A stretch of DNA of 64,000 nt from Pirellulales bacterium. Lineage in GTDB: Bacteria; Planctomycetota; Planctomycetia; Pirellulales; JANQPP01. How positions within the stretch are numbered: the first letter of the stretch is position 1; the number at the start of each line of letters is the position of its first letter. The position numbers were made by a program, and so were the translations under genes. The notes under the pieces were generated by a model. It did not search any database and had not been told where the DNA came from. It worked only from the letters and a program-made list of their open reading frames with translations. Below, one piece after another: positions 44,741 through 53,896 of the stretch. The DNA lies in the NCBI GenBank assembly GCA_028289405.1, contig JANQPP010000190.1, forward strand, positions 1-64,000. Direction: 5' to 3'.

Positions 44741-44858
44741 GGCCGTTTCGCCAGTTGGGGCTTGCTACTCTCTAGAAATCGAATAGCGCCTCGCCGTGGC
44801 AGCCCATTCACCAGGCAACGGAGTTCCAACGTTCAGAGTGGTCCGGCGTCCAACACCG

Positions 44859-45335
44859 TCACGTGGAACGCTTCGTGGACAAGCGGGCAGCTTCTTGGCG
44901 ATACTTTTCATGCGTTGACAGGTCAAATGGCCGGTGCTCTTCTTTGTCTTCGACAAATCGGTACGCGGCACTACATCGATAGCACACCAGCGCTTCTCCC
45001 ATGGAGAAATACAGCAACACATCGACAAGTGCCGTGGCTGCTAGGATACCAAAGGCCAAATAGATGCGGTATTGGAGCCAGGCGATCATGCTGGCCAGCA
45101 GCGCCACCACGACCAAGCCCACACCCACTCGCTGCGGAAAGTCTTTCCGCACGAATAGATCCGGGCTTTGACAGACCAGGCAACGACGCAGTCTCTCTCC
45201 TTCCAGCGATCCCGGTGAAATCTGAATCTCTTGTCCGCAGTTGGGACACGGCAGCGCTTTGGTGGCTGCGGAAACGTCGAGCCGTTGGGCGTGTTCGCAT
45301 GCAGGGCAGGCGAAAGTCACGTTAACATCACGCAT
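44859..45335 (-). CDS. Zinc-ribbon protein with two membrane segments
   Basis: A 158-residue protein starting MRDVNVTF. Four CxxC pairs (Cys10/13, 30/33, 52/55, 118/121) suggest two zinc ribbons, the first FACPACEHAQ ... LPCPNCGQEI. Two hydrophobic helices lie at about 71-90 and 91-113 between the third and fourth pairs. A longer frame to 46073 exists, but its N-terminal part is an out-of-frame copy of the neighbouring membrane-protein gene, and ATG 45335 begins exactly at the zinc ribbon. Function unknown. It follows the membrane-protein gene by about 100 bases. Confidence 0.8.
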   Translation of the reverse strand: MRDVNVTFACPACEHAQRLDVSAATKALPCPNCGQEIQISPGSLEGERLRRCLVCQSPDLFVRKDFPQRVGVGLVVVALLASMIAWLQYRIYLAFGILAATALVDVLLYFSMGEALVCYRCSAAYRFVEDKEEHRPFDLSTHEKYRQEAARLSTKRST

Positions 45336-45436
45336 CGCGGAAAACCGCCTTTTTTGCCATCGAAAAATTCGGAAAGATGCAGCCAGAATGTGCCGCCTGA
45401 AGCAAGCACGAAACGTGGCCTCCCGAAAATTACTGC

Positions 45437-46183
45437 TCACGCGGCAAGCACACTGCCCGCCAGTTCTCCCAAAAACGTAAAGATGACCCCCACGTAGAGT
45501 ACTCCCGTGGCACTTTGTGTGTTGGGGATGCGCAAAATCCGCCATACGAAGAAGGCCACCCCAGCGGTCCCCAGCAGGCCCGCTCCCCAGCGAACCGCCA
45601 ACAGCAGGGCATCGAAGAATCCAACTTGAATTCCTACGGAGAGATTCGGCCAGGTTTCGCCCGCCGCGGTCACGCTTCTCGCGACGACGGCAAACGCCAT
45701 CAGCAGCACGAGCCGCTTGAGCGGTCTCAGATTCATCCCCGGCGAATTCAGATACCAGTGTCCCAGGAACATCGCTGCCAGCGTACTCCCCAACAGCAAG
45801 CCGCCAGTGACGTGCGCCGCGGCCGCGAGCCACGCCTCCGTCGTTGTAAACGACATCGAACTGTTGCCCGGAATCTGCATCAGCGTGAACAGGGAAAACA
45901 CGGAGATGGCAGCCAACAATTTTCGACCGGCTCCCGCGATCTCGTAGAGCCATACCGCCGATGCCACGTAACTCAAAACCGAGAGGACCAATGCCCAGGG
46001 CCAGAAGAGCAGGTCCGGAAAACCCCAGGCCACCATCCCCAGCAATACGGCGATGCCGAGCAAGACATAGCAATGCACGCGAAAGTAACCGGCGGGCACT
46101 TGATCCGCTGGCACGAGCGCCATGGCCAAACTCAACCCCAACAGCACTCGCAAGGCAAATTCAATCAGGATTTCCAATCCCAC
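45437..46183 (-). CDS. Multi-pass membrane protein, unknown
   Basis: A 248-residue hydrophobic protein with about seven transmembrane segments, for example VLLGIAVLLGMVAWGFPDLL, LLAAISVFSLFTLMQI, HVTGGLLLGSTLAAMFLGHW and the final GVLYVGVIFTFLGELAGSVL. One conserved-looking His is in the segment AHVTGGLLLG and a HWYLN motif follows. I do not recognise a family with confidence. The start is GTG 46183. It lies between folE and the zinc-ribbon membrane protein on the same strand, 59 and about 100 bases from them. Confidence 0.75.
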   Translation of the reverse strand: MGLEILIEFALRVLLGLSLAMALVPADQVPAGYFRVHCYVLLGIAVLLGMVAWGFPDLLFWPWALVLSVLSYVASAVWLYEIAGAGRKLLAAISVFSLFTLMQIPGNSSMSFTTTEAWLAAAAHVTGGLLLGSTLAAMFLGHWYLNSPGMNLRPLKRLVLLMAFAVVARSVTAAGETWPNLSVGIQVGFFDALLLAVRWGAGLLGTAGVAFFVWRILRIPNTQSATGVLYVGVIFTFLGELAGSVLAA

Positions 46184-46242
46184 CTTTACCGCCGTTTTCC
46201 GCTACTAAGATCAGTTTTTTTGTCACCGAGAAACTACAGCCG

Positions 46243-46887
46243 CTAGATCGAGCGTTTGTTCCCATAAATGAGGTTCATTACCTCGGAGCGGCTCGAAAGG
46301 TGCGAACGGAAGAGTCCCTTCATGGCGGAAGTGACACAAAGGCTGCCCGGCTTGCGGATTCCGCGAATGGTCATGCAAGTATGTTCCGCCTCGATCACCA
46401 CGGCCACGCCCTTGGCATGCAACTCTTCCACCAACGCCGTGGCGATCGTCTCGGTCATCCGCTCCTGGACTTGGGGACGGCGGCTCACGACCTCCACCAC
46501 GCGGCCCAGCTTGCTTAGCCCCACCACGCGGCCATTGGGCACATAGGCGATGTGCGCCTTGCCCAAAAAAGGGAGCATATGGTGTTCACACATGCTATGA
46601 AAGCTGATGTCCTTTACGAGCACCATTTCGTCATATTCTTCCGTGAAGAACTTCTGCAAGTGTGTCCGGGGCTCCTGCCGGAGTCCAGAAAACATCTCCG
46701 CGTACATCCGAGCTACCCGGGCGGGCGTCTCCAAGAGTCCTTCCCGGTCGGGATCCTCGCCCACGGCGAGCAAAATCTCACGCACGGCCCGTTCGATGCG
46801 GGCATGATCTACTTCGAAAGAAGCTGCCTCATCCGCAGCTTCCCGAGAACAAGCTTCGATATCTACAGCCATCGCACCATCAATCAT
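46243..46887 (-). CDS. folE: GTP cyclohydrolase I
   Basis: Converts GTP to 7,8-dihydroneopterin triphosphate for folate or related pterins. The 214-residue protein has the zinc-binding Cys100/His103 (HSMCEHHMLPFLGK), the GLSKLGRVVEVVSRRPQVQERMT-type core, shown in part here, and the second cysteine, Cys171 (EAEHTCMTIRGI). The N-terminal 40 residues are variable. It diverges from the EEP-family gene at 47 kb. Neighbouring genes give no folate operon. Confidence 0.97.
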   Translation of the reverse strand: MIDGAMAVDIEACSREAADEAASFEVDHARIERAVREILLAVGEDPDREGLLETPARVARMYAEMFSGLRQEPRTHLQKFFTEEYDEMVLVKDISFHSMCEHHMLPFLGKAHIAYVPNGRVVGLSKLGRVVEVVSRRPQVQERMTETIATALVEELHAKGVAVVIEAEHTCMTIRGIRKPGSLCVTSAMKGLFRSHLSSRSEVMNLIYGNKRSI

Positions 46888-47113
46888 CTTTTGCAGGGAG
46901 CAGAAAAGCGCGCCGCATTGTTCAACCGTTTCTCCAGAGAACGGCTTCGTGATGTCTTTTACGACGTATCATTTGTGGCAACCATCGGAAGGCCCCCATT
47001 TTGAGATACCTTCCCGTCGCTTATTATTTCCGTTCGCGGACGAAATGGCGAGCCGCTGGACACGACTTTCCGAGAATTCGCATCTTTCCTGTTTCGTTTT
47101 CAGCCGCAATCTC

Positions 47114-47854
47114 GTGATATTTCGCCTGGTTAGCTACAACATCCACAAAGGGATCGGCGGCGTTGACCGCCGCTATCGCCCCGACCGGATCATCGAGACG
47201 CTGCGTCACTACGCTGGCGATGTAGTCCTCCTACAAGAGGTCGACGATGGTGTGCCCCGGTCACGGCACCACCGGCAGGTGGATTATCTGGGCGATGCCC
47301 TGGAAATGCCCCATCGGGCGTATCAGCGTAACGTCAAATTGCGACATGGCCATTACGGCAACGCGATTCTGAGCCGCTGGCCCTTGCATGAGATCCATGA
47401 AATCGATCTCACAATCCGCTGGAAGAAACGCCGCGGCGCCCTGGTGGTCCGGCTCGACCTCTCCGAGCGGCGTGCCGCTTGCAGTTTGAATATTGTGAAC
47501 GTGCATCTCGGGCTCGCGGGTTTCGAGCGGGCTATTCAGATTCGCCGGATCCTCGCCGACATGGCGCTAGAGCGATTGGCCGAAAAAGGACCGCTGATCG
47601 TAGCGGGCGATTTCAATGATGGCGGAGACCGGCTCGGGACCCGCTGGCTCCTGCCTGCCGGCTTCGAGGCAGGCTTGGGGAAGGTCCGCACGTTTCCCGC
47701 CGTGCTGCCGGTGCGGCCCTTGGACCGCATCTTCTACCGTGGCGACCTGCGGCTGCTGCGCGGCTTCGCCGGACATACCAAACTGGCCCGCCAAGCGTCC
47801 GACCATCTCCCCGTGGTGGCCGAATTCGAGTTACCTCCCCATCGACACCACTGA
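47114..47854 (+). CDS. Endonuclease/exonuclease/phosphatase-family hydrolase
   Basis: A metal-dependent phosphodiesterase or phosphatase of about 247 residues. Family motifs are RLVSYNIHKGIGG, VVLLQEVDD (catalytic Glu), GNAILSRWPL, NVHLGLAG, IVAGDFNDGG (Asp, Asn) and the C-terminal SDHLPVVAEFEL (Asp-His). The frame is open from 46949, but GTG 47114 starts at the domain; ATG 47045 is an alternative. It converges on the enolase-superfamily gene 17 bases downstream. Substrate (lipid, nucleic acid or inositol phosphate) unknown. Confidence 0.88.
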   Translation: MIFRLVSYNIHKGIGGVDRRYRPDRIIETLRHYAGDVVLLQEVDDGVPRSRHHRQVDYLGDALEMPHRAYQRNVKLRHGHYGNAILSRWPLHEIHEIDLTIRWKKRRGALVVRLDLSERRAACSLNIVNVHLGLAGFERAIQIRRILADMALERLAEKGPLIVAGDFNDGGDRLGTRWLLPAGFEAGLGKVRTFPAVLPVRPLDRIFYRGDLRLLRGFAGHTKLARQASDHLPVVAEFELPPHRHH

Positions 47855-47870
47855 GAGAAATATCTCGGGA

Positions 47871-49139
47871 TCACAACGTGGTGACCCGTCGGGCACGGGC
47901 GACGTAATCCGGATCAATCGAAATGCCAAAACCCGGCCCGCTGGGCACGCGGATCACTCCGTTTTCGCATTGCAGCGAGGACGTATCGCAGTGCATGGGA
48001 ATCGAGTTCGTTCCTTTGAATTCTTGGTGCGGCCCCGGATTGGGAATGTAGGACGCGAAATGCACCACGTGGAGATAGCCCAACCCCGAACCGGACATGT
48101 GCACCGTGCAAGGCATGCCCGCCGCTTCCGCCATCCGGGCTACTCGCGTGCAGCGGAGATATCCTCCGAAGTAGTGCAGATCGGGTTGCACCACATCAAC
48201 CGCCCGATTCTCGATCGCCCAGCGGAATCGCCGCAGGCTGAATTCCTGCTCCCCGCCGGCGACCGGAATTTCCAGTTCGTCGGCCACTTGCTTGGTTTCC
48301 CAAAGATGATCAAAGGGGCAAGGCTCTTCAAAAAATCCGTATTCGTATTCTTCCATCATCCGGCCCAAACGCACGGCGTGAGGCACGTCGTAAGAACTGT
48401 TCGAATCGGCGTAGAGCGTCATGTCCGGGCCGAACGTCTCCCGCACTAGGGGAATCAGCGCCTCGGAACGCCCCGGCAACGAGTCCCGGTTGTTGCTCAT
48501 CCGCCCGCCGAGGCGAAACTTGATCGCCCCCGCGCCGGTTTCTTCCACTAACTGCCGCAAGTAGTCGACCTCCTCTTCGGGCCGATTTCCCCGGTTTCCG
48601 CTGGCCCGATAGACGGGAATATCGCGCCGGACCACGCCTCCCAGCAGATTCCCTACCGACTTTCGCGTGACCTGTCCCAGCAGATCCAGAATTGCCATCT
48701 CCGCCGCCGCCACGCAGACCCAAAAGGCGAGACCTTGCAGCTTGTAATTGCTGCGGTGGCGGTATAGCTCTCGCAGGTGATCCTCCAGGTGCCGGGCATC
48801 CTTTCCCACGAAAAACGGGGCCACGCGTCGCAAGAACAGCGGATAGGTTTCCCGCAACCGCGAGGCATTGGCCACCACGACGCCTTCCGCCCCGTCCCGG
48901 GAACGCGCCCTCACCAGAAACTCGGGCGCATGGTGCAATAAGTCCAAAGATTCGATCACGACCGGAGGCGTGGACGATCCGACGTCGAGTATGGGCCGCT
49001 CCATTGCCCGCTGGAGTTCCTCCGCCGAGGGTTTCTCGGCTCGCGCCGAAACCGCAGTGCCAGCCAGAGCAGCCGCGCCGCCCCCCACCAGCGAACCCAA
49101 GAACCCACGCCGCGAAACGTCCGAAAAAAGCTGAGTCAT
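47871..49139 (-). CDS. Tat-exported enolase-superfamily (mandelate racemase-like) enzyme
   Basis: A 422-residue acid-sugar-dehydratase or racemase-type protein. The N-terminus is a twin-arginine signal (SRRGFLGSLVGGGAAALAG ... SARA), unusual for this normally cytoplasmic superfamily but common in planctomycetes. Catalytic barrel: Lys in AIKFRLGG, metal ligands Asp in LYADSNSSYD, Glu in FEEPCPFDH and Glu in VAGGEQEF, Asp in VQPDLHYFGG, and the base His in TVHMSGSG. No substrate can be named. It converges on the EEP hydrolase gene. Confidence 0.9.
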   Translation of the reverse strand: MTQLFSDVSRRGFLGSLVGGGAAALAGTAVSARAEKPSAEELQRAMERPILDVGSSTPPVVIESLDLLHHAPEFLVRARSRDGAEGVVVANASRLRETYPLFLRRVAPFFVGKDARHLEDHLRELYRHRSNYKLQGLAFWVCVAAAEMAILDLLGQVTRKSVGNLLGGVVRRDIPVYRASGNRGNRPEEEVDYLRQLVEETGAGAIKFRLGGRMSNNRDSLPGRSEALIPLVRETFGPDMTLYADSNSSYDVPHAVRLGRMMEEYEYGFFEEPCPFDHLWETKQVADELEIPVAGGEQEFSLRRFRWAIENRAVDVVQPDLHYFGGYLRCTRVARMAEAAGMPCTVHMSGSGLGYLHVVHFASYIPNPGPHQEFKGTNSIPMHCDTSSLQCENGVIRVPSGPGFGISIDPDYVARARRVTTL

Positions 49140-49323
49140 GTGGCAAACCGCCCCGATATTTTCACAGTGGATGACGACCGAGCCGCGTTAACCCGCTGGC
49201 TCGTTTGGATGATGGCCAAGCCGCCCGCGGAAGCCGATCATAGCAGAATCGAAGATGGCATTCCCGTCTGAAAACACCGAGCCCTGGGCGGCGTGTTAGG
49301 AGCGGGCATGCTACGCAAGGAAC

Positions 49324-49608
49324 TCAATTGAATCCGGGCAATTCAAACGGCTCAAAACACTCCCAGATCAGCTTTTCATCGGCGTAGAGTCGCATCAGCG
49401 CCTCGGGAACGCCATGAATCACGACGACCTCGTCGTGGAATTCGATGGTTACCATGCAGGTCCGGGTGTCCACCCCGATACCCGTCATTCTCCAGGAGGC
49501 GCCCTGGGGCAACTCAAGTTCCTCGCACCAGGGTTCGATCCACAACTTCAGCGGATCGTCCCGTTCATTGATCATCTCAATCAAGACGATTTCTTCTTGG
49601 ATCTTCAT
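49324..49608 (-). CDS. Small acidic protein, unknown
   Basis: A 94-residue protein starting MKIQEEIVLIEM; an upstream GTG at 49632 overlapping the aminotransferase stop is the alternative. It is Glu- and Trp-rich (LKLWIEPWCEELELPQG, VTIEFHDEVVVIHGVPE, IWECFEPFELPGFN) with a beta-rich pattern and no signal peptide. It is directly downstream of an aminotransferase, about 20 bases away. I do not recognise a family. Confidence 0.6.
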   Translation of the reverse strand: MKIQEEIVLIEMINERDDPLKLWIEPWCEELELPQGASWRMTGIGVDTRTCMVTIEFHDEVVVIHGVPEALMRLYADEKLIWECFEPFELPGFN

Positions 49609-49628
49609 GGAAGCCCCATCCCCGGTCG

Positions 49629-50756
49629 TCACGCCGCGCCCTGCCGGGCTAGGGCGCGGAGGATGTCGATGCCCCGCTTCAGCGTCTCGTCGCAGGCGGC
49701 GTAGGAGATGCGGAAGTGCGTGTCTCGGTCGCTGAAGACTTGCCCGGGAATGACCAGCAGCTCTTTTTCAATGGCGGCTTTCACGAAGCTCTCACCGGTC
49801 CCCCAGGGAACGCGGGGAAACAGATAAAACGCCCCGCCGGGAACGGCAAGTTCGTAGTCCTCCTGGAGCCCCGATATGATCAGATCCCGCTTGCGGCGAT
49901 ACTCGGCCACGTACGGTGCGGGATCCACGTCAAGTGCCGCCAGTCCGGCCCATTGTGCGGGCTGCGGAGCGCAGACGAACGTGTATTGCTGCAACTTCTG
50001 CATGCTCTCGATTACCTCGCGGGGACCGTGCGCGAAGCCGAGCCGCCAGCCGGTCATGGCGTGGCTCTTGCTGAAGCCGTCGATGACCAGCGTGCGAGGA
50101 TTGTACGCGAGAGGTGAAATGAACTCCTCGTCGTACGTGAAGGGGCGATAAATCTCGTCGCTAATTAGCAGCAGGTCCCGCTCTTGCGCCAGTTCCGCCA
50201 AGCCTTGGACTTCTTCCTGCGTGGCGAGAATCCCGGTGGGATTGCTGGGGCTGTTGAGCAGAATCACCTTCGTGCGGGGCGTGAGCGCGGCCCGCACCTT
50301 GTCCAAATCGAGGCGGAATTCGGGATAGGTCTCCACCTTCACGCTGGTTCCGCCCGCCATGGCGAACAGCGCCGGGTACATCACGAAATAGGGATCGAAA
50401 AAGAGCACTTCGTCACCGGGATCGATGGTGGCCATCAGCGCCAAAACGAGCCCGCCGCTGGTACCGCTGGTGACCAGCAGTTCGCGATCCTCGCCCGGAA
50501 CCTCCGGCGCGAGGGTCTCACGCAGGCGGTCCCGAAGTTCGGGAATCCCCTGCGTGACCGTGTAGCTATTCTGGCCGGATTCGATGGACTCCACGGCAGC
50601 ACGGCGGACCGGTTCCGGCACGTCGAAATCGGGCTGGCCAATGGAGAGATTGACGGGATTTTTGAGTGAGCGCGCCAGTTCGAAGACCCGGCGGATGCCG
50701 GAAGTTTCAAAGGCGTTAACCCGTTGCGAGAGCCAAGAGCGTGCCATGGGCGTCAT
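49629..50756 (-). CDS. PLP-dependent aminotransferase, class I/II
   Basis: A 375-residue fold-type I aminotransferase, aspartate/aromatic-like. Features: NLSIGQPDFDVPEPVRRAA, LLVTSGTSGGLVLAL, LLNSPSNPTGILAT, LLISDEIYRPFTYDE, the PLP lysine in IDGFSKSHAMTGWRLG, and HFRISYAACDETLKRG with the carboxylate-binding arginine. ATG 50756 or 50747 is preferred to the frame start at 50810; GGGA lies just upstream of the former. It lies downstream of two membrane microprotein genes. Specificity not determinable. Confidence 0.93.
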   Translation of the reverse strand: MTPMARSWLSQRVNAFETSGIRRVFELARSLKNPVNLSIGQPDFDVPEPVRRAAVESIESGQNSYTVTQGIPELRDRLRETLAPEVPGEDRELLVTSGTSGGLVLALMATIDPGDEVLFFDPYFVMYPALFAMAGGTSVKVETYPEFRLDLDKVRAALTPRTKVILLNSPSNPTGILATQEEVQGLAELAQERDLLLISDEIYRPFTYDEEFISPLAYNPRTLVIDGFSKSHAMTGWRLGFAHGPREVIESMQKLQQYTFVCAPQPAQWAGLAALDVDPAPYVAEYRRKRDLIISGLQEDYELAVPGGAFYLFPRVPWGTGESFVKAAIEKELLVIPGQVFSDRDTHFRISYAACDETLKRGIDILRALARQGAA

Positions 50757-50888
50757 ATCCCAATTGGGGTGGAACGGATCATGGAGAGAAATGGGCGATG
50801 CGCGATACACAATCGCCGCGTCCCCTCATGGAGACATCCTACCGCAAGCGGCGGTTCGGGTGGATGTTGCTCCGCGCCATGGGCACCG

Positions 50889-50996
50889 CTATTTACGCGA
50901 GGTGGACCAAATCAGCAGGTAGAGGGCTACCAAGCCGCCCGCCGCCATCACGGCCAAGATAATCCATTCCAGCACGCCGACATTGAAACCCAGCAT
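50889..50996 (-). CDS. Membrane microprotein, 35 residues
   Basis: Found by reading the gap between the helicase and aminotransferase genes. ATG 50996, stop TAG at 50889-50891. The product is a single predicted transmembrane helix (EWIILAVMAAGGLVALYLLI) with a short polar start (MLGFNVGVL) and a basic end (STSRK). GGGG lies about ten bases upstream of the start. It is 22 bases after the stop of a second microprotein. No function known; such proteins often regulate membrane enzymes. Confidence 0.6.
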   Translation of the reverse strand: MLGFNVGVLEWIILAVMAAGGLVALYLLIWSTSRK

Positions 50997-51018
50997 TTCA
51001 GTACGCCCCGTAAAATCG

Positions 51019-51102
51019 CTATCCTCGGAAGGCCACTCGATAGAGAAGATAGAGTATAAGCAAGCCGAGAATTAAACTTTCCGCTACCCCGAGTCCGAAC
51101 AT
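51019..51102 (-). CDS. Membrane microprotein, 27 residues
   Basis: ATG 51102, stop at 51019-51021, 25 bases after the helicase stop. AGGGAG lies five bases before the start, a good ribosome site. The product MFGLGVAESLILGLLILYLL then YRVAFRG is one transmembrane helix with a basic end. The first residues resemble the TatA N-terminus (MFGLGxxE), but the amphipathic helix of TatA is missing. It sits in tandem with the 35-residue protein. Confidence 0.65.
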   Translation of the reverse strand: MFGLGVAESLILGLLILYLLYRVAFRG

Positions 51103-51127
51103 TTTGTCTCCCTAAAGGCGGAGTTCA

Positions 51128-53518
51128 CTACAGATCGGCCACGGCTTGCGCCTGAACCAGCGTCTTTTCGGTGCTCGTGGGATCGACCGCTTGGCAACAG
51201 ACGGTCAGCCGCTGTTTGATATCTTCGAGATCATCGTGCCAATCTTGGTCCGAAATGTCGGGCGGGCAGAGTTGCTGGAATTCTCCTACTAGCAGGATCA
51301 GCCGCAGCAAGTGACGAAAGATCAGCCCTTCCTGTTTCTGTAATCCCTTGCTCGTGATGTATTTGTTGAAATCGCCGCCATATTCCAAAATCTCTCCGGC
51401 GGCCCAGACAGGCACGACGCGAACCTCGCCCACGCCGGGAAAATCGTGTTCAAACTGGATGCGGAGCTTGTCGGCCAAGGTTAAAACCCAGACCCGTTCG
51501 CCGAACTCGTCGCGGGGATCTTCGTCCTCCTCGCTCGGAGCAAGCTGCTCCGCCGTGACGAGCCCCAGGCGCAGCAGTTGCTCATCCAGGCGGGTCGTGG
51601 CCAAGGGACCCGGCGGAAGCTGATCTTGGGGAGGGACGCGGACATACCGCGCCACCGTGCCCGGCATTTCCAGTACGCTTTCCATGGCCTGCAAACGCTC
51701 TTCCTGGCTAGCGATGCCCAGATGATTCGCCAGAAAGACCCCGTACAGGGGATGGATGCTCCGCAGCATGATGAGCTTGTCCAACTCCGGCCTGGGATGC
51801 GCCTTTTCCGGCTGGTAGCGCGGCGGACCGTCTTCTTCCGTGTCGCTTCCGTTGTCTTTGTCGTGTGAGGAGGCTTCCGCCGAGCTAAGCAAGCCGGAGA
51901 GCAGTCCCGAGGTGGCCGGCTTCTCGCTCGCTTCGGACAGAGGTTCCGCTTCATCGCCGGTCGGTGGCGGAGGTTCCAATTCGACGTACCCAGCCCGCCA
52001 GAGCGTGAGCAGCATGCGGTCGAGGTAGCGCAACTGCTGCTCGGTGTGTTTGCTGTCGAGGAGCCGCTTATGAATCAAGGCCCGCAACGGAGAGACCTCG
52101 GGCGATGCCAGCAGGTAATAGGCCAGCAACCGCCAAGGGATCGTCCCCTTGCTGGAAAGATTGCCTGGCGGTGAGGTCCGCAGTTTTTCGAATTGAGCTT
52201 GCGTCCAGTATTGTTCTCCAGTGCGGCGTTTGGGCATCTTCTTTTTCAGGGTCTTTTTCGCCTTGCGCAGCCCCGGATCCTTGGTGTCCTCGGGGATTTG
52301 GTCATACTTCTCCTTCCAGCGGAGGATTTTTACATCATCTTCGTGAGCCAGAGCGAAGACATACCCTTGCGTATCGAACTGAGGACGTCCGGCACGGCCA
52401 AAAATCTGATGCGCCGAGCTGGCTTCGATAATCTTCTTCTTGCCGGGCGGGCCCTTCATCAGGTTAGGCATCACGACCGATCTGGCAGGCAAGTTGATGC
52501 CGGCGGACAAGGTTTCCGTGCAGGTGGCCAGCGACAGCAGCTTGGCTTGATATAGCTCCTCCACCAGGCGGCGGTACTTGGGAAGCATGCCGGCGTGATG
52601 CACGCCGATGCCCCTCAAGAGGAGACGTTTGAGTTTCGGTCCCGCCCCTTGGGACAGGTCGGCCTCCTCCAGCCGGTCGGACAACTGCTTTTGCTGGACG
52701 TCGGTGATGAACCGTTTTCCTTTTAGCTGCTCAGCGACTTGCCAGCATTCTTCCCGGTTAAAACAAAAGATCAGCGCCGGCGTGCGGGAATTCGCGTCTT
52801 CGCTGGAATACATGGATTCCAATTGCTCGGTGAGCAGTTTGTCGGGCACCCATTCGAAGGTCAGCGGGACCTTGCGTTCCTCGCTGCGCACCAGCTCCAA
52901 ATGCCGCTGGTGGCTTTGTCGCAGCCAGGCGAGAAAGTCGACGGAGTTGCCCACCGTGGCCGAAAGGAGCAAAAGCCTGACGTGGGGCGGAAGAAGCCCC
53001 AGCGACAATTCCCAGACGATACCCCGCTCACGGTCATTGAAGCTATGAAACTCGTCCATCACGACGGACGACACGTCTTGAAAATCGAAGGCTTCGCGGT
53101 GGAGCAGACGATTCAGCAGGATCTCCGCGACGACCACGAGCACCCGGGCATCCGGGTTGACGCGGCGGTTGCCTGTCACCAACCCCACGTCTTCGGGTGA
53201 AAATCCCCAGCGGACCGCCGATGCCTGCAACTCCTGAAACTTTTGTTCGGTGAGGGCGATCAGCGGAGTGGTGTAGTAAGTGGTTTCCCTCCGGTGCAGG
53301 GCTTCAAACACGGCCGCTTCCGCGATGAGCGTCTTGCCGGTTCCCGTTGGCGCGCAAACCATGACCCCCTGATCCGAAGAGAACCAGGCGAGCAGGGCCT
53401 CTTCTTGGACCGGATATGGTTCGTACGGGAGTTGATCCAGGTATTGCGTGGCCAAATCGTCCCGCGTGGGTAGATCGGTGGTCGGCGTATCAGCGGGGGA
53501 CGGTCCATCGGACGTCAT
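51128..53518 (-). CDS. Ski2-like DEAD/DEAH-box helicase
   Basis: A superfamily-2 helicase of 796 residues. Motif I is APTGTGKT (residues about 56-63), motif II is DEFH (about 155-158; DEVH is usual in Ski2-like proteins), motif III SAT (about 186-188), and conserved later motifs are GIGVHHAGMLPKYRRLVEELYQ, TETLSAGINLPARSVV and HQIFGRAGRPQFDTQGY. A basic linker and an acidic insert (LSEASEKPATSG ... KDNGSDTEEDG) separate the core from a C-terminal winged-helix-like region. ATG 53518 has GAGAGG upstream. Probably RNA or DNA remodelling. The two microprotein genes follow. Confidence 0.92.
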   Translation of the reverse strand: MTSDGPSPADTPTTDLPTRDDLATQYLDQLPYEPYPVQEEALLAWFSSDQGVMVCAPTGTGKTLIAEAAVFEALHRRETTYYTTPLIALTEQKFQELQASAVRWGFSPEDVGLVTGNRRVNPDARVLVVVAEILLNRLLHREAFDFQDVSSVVMDEFHSFNDRERGIVWELSLGLLPPHVRLLLLSATVGNSVDFLAWLRQSHQRHLELVRSEERKVPLTFEWVPDKLLTEQLESMYSSEDANSRTPALIFCFNREECWQVAEQLKGKRFITDVQQKQLSDRLEEADLSQGAGPKLKRLLLRGIGVHHAGMLPKYRRLVEELYQAKLLSLATCTETLSAGINLPARSVVMPNLMKGPPGKKKIIEASSAHQIFGRAGRPQFDTQGYVFALAHEDDVKILRWKEKYDQIPEDTKDPGLRKAKKTLKKKMPKRRTGEQYWTQAQFEKLRTSPPGNLSSKGTIPWRLLAYYLLASPEVSPLRALIHKRLLDSKHTEQQLRYLDRMLLTLWRAGYVELEPPPPTGDEAEPLSEASEKPATSGLLSGLLSSAEASSHDKDNGSDTEEDGPPRYQPEKAHPRPELDKLIMLRSIHPLYGVFLANHLGIASQEERLQAMESVLEMPGTVARYVRVPPQDQLPPGPLATTRLDEQLLRLGLVTAEQLAPSEEDEDPRDEFGERVWVLTLADKLRIQFEHDFPGVGEVRVVPVWAAGEILEYGGDFNKYITSKGLQKQEGLIFRHLLRLILLVGEFQQLCPPDISDQDWHDDLEDIKQRLTVCCQAVDPTSTEKTLVQAQAVADL

Positions 53519-53896
53519 GAGAGACCTCTCAAGGGGCGGCACGAAAAGCGGGGACCATTGTAGCCGTCATGAACAGGGCGAGATATGTGCGAGGCTGGTT
53601 TGAATCTTCCTGGCACCAGGACACGTTTTCCGAGAAATCGTCGGCGATCCCTTCTATGTCGGACACTGGTGTTATCTGATTGACTCGATGTATGTGATCG
53701 ATGAGTGGGCGCAATTCGGCTCAAGGGCCAGGACTTGGAGAACTTCGGCAACTTCTCATTTTTTTGGCAAGTCCTTATTTTTGAAAGAGTTACAAAATGC
53801 AATTAGAGAACATAGTGAGATTCGGGGCTCCATGGCGCGGCACCTGCTAAATAACGAGACATGACCCATGAAAACTCGTTTAAGGGAGTCCGAATC
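53519..53896. other. Divergent intergenic region
   Basis: About 378 bases between the minus-strand helicase and the plus-strand small secreted protein. The part near 53755-53800 is AT-rich and is the likeliest promoter for the secreted protein. AAGGGAG at 53883-53889 is its ribosome site. No other gene, tRNA or terminator is evident. Confidence 0.4.

Noticed and set aside
45336..46073. N-terminal extension of the zinc-ribbon protein
   Set aside because: It is an out-of-frame copy of the membrane-protein gene; the real start is ATG 45335.
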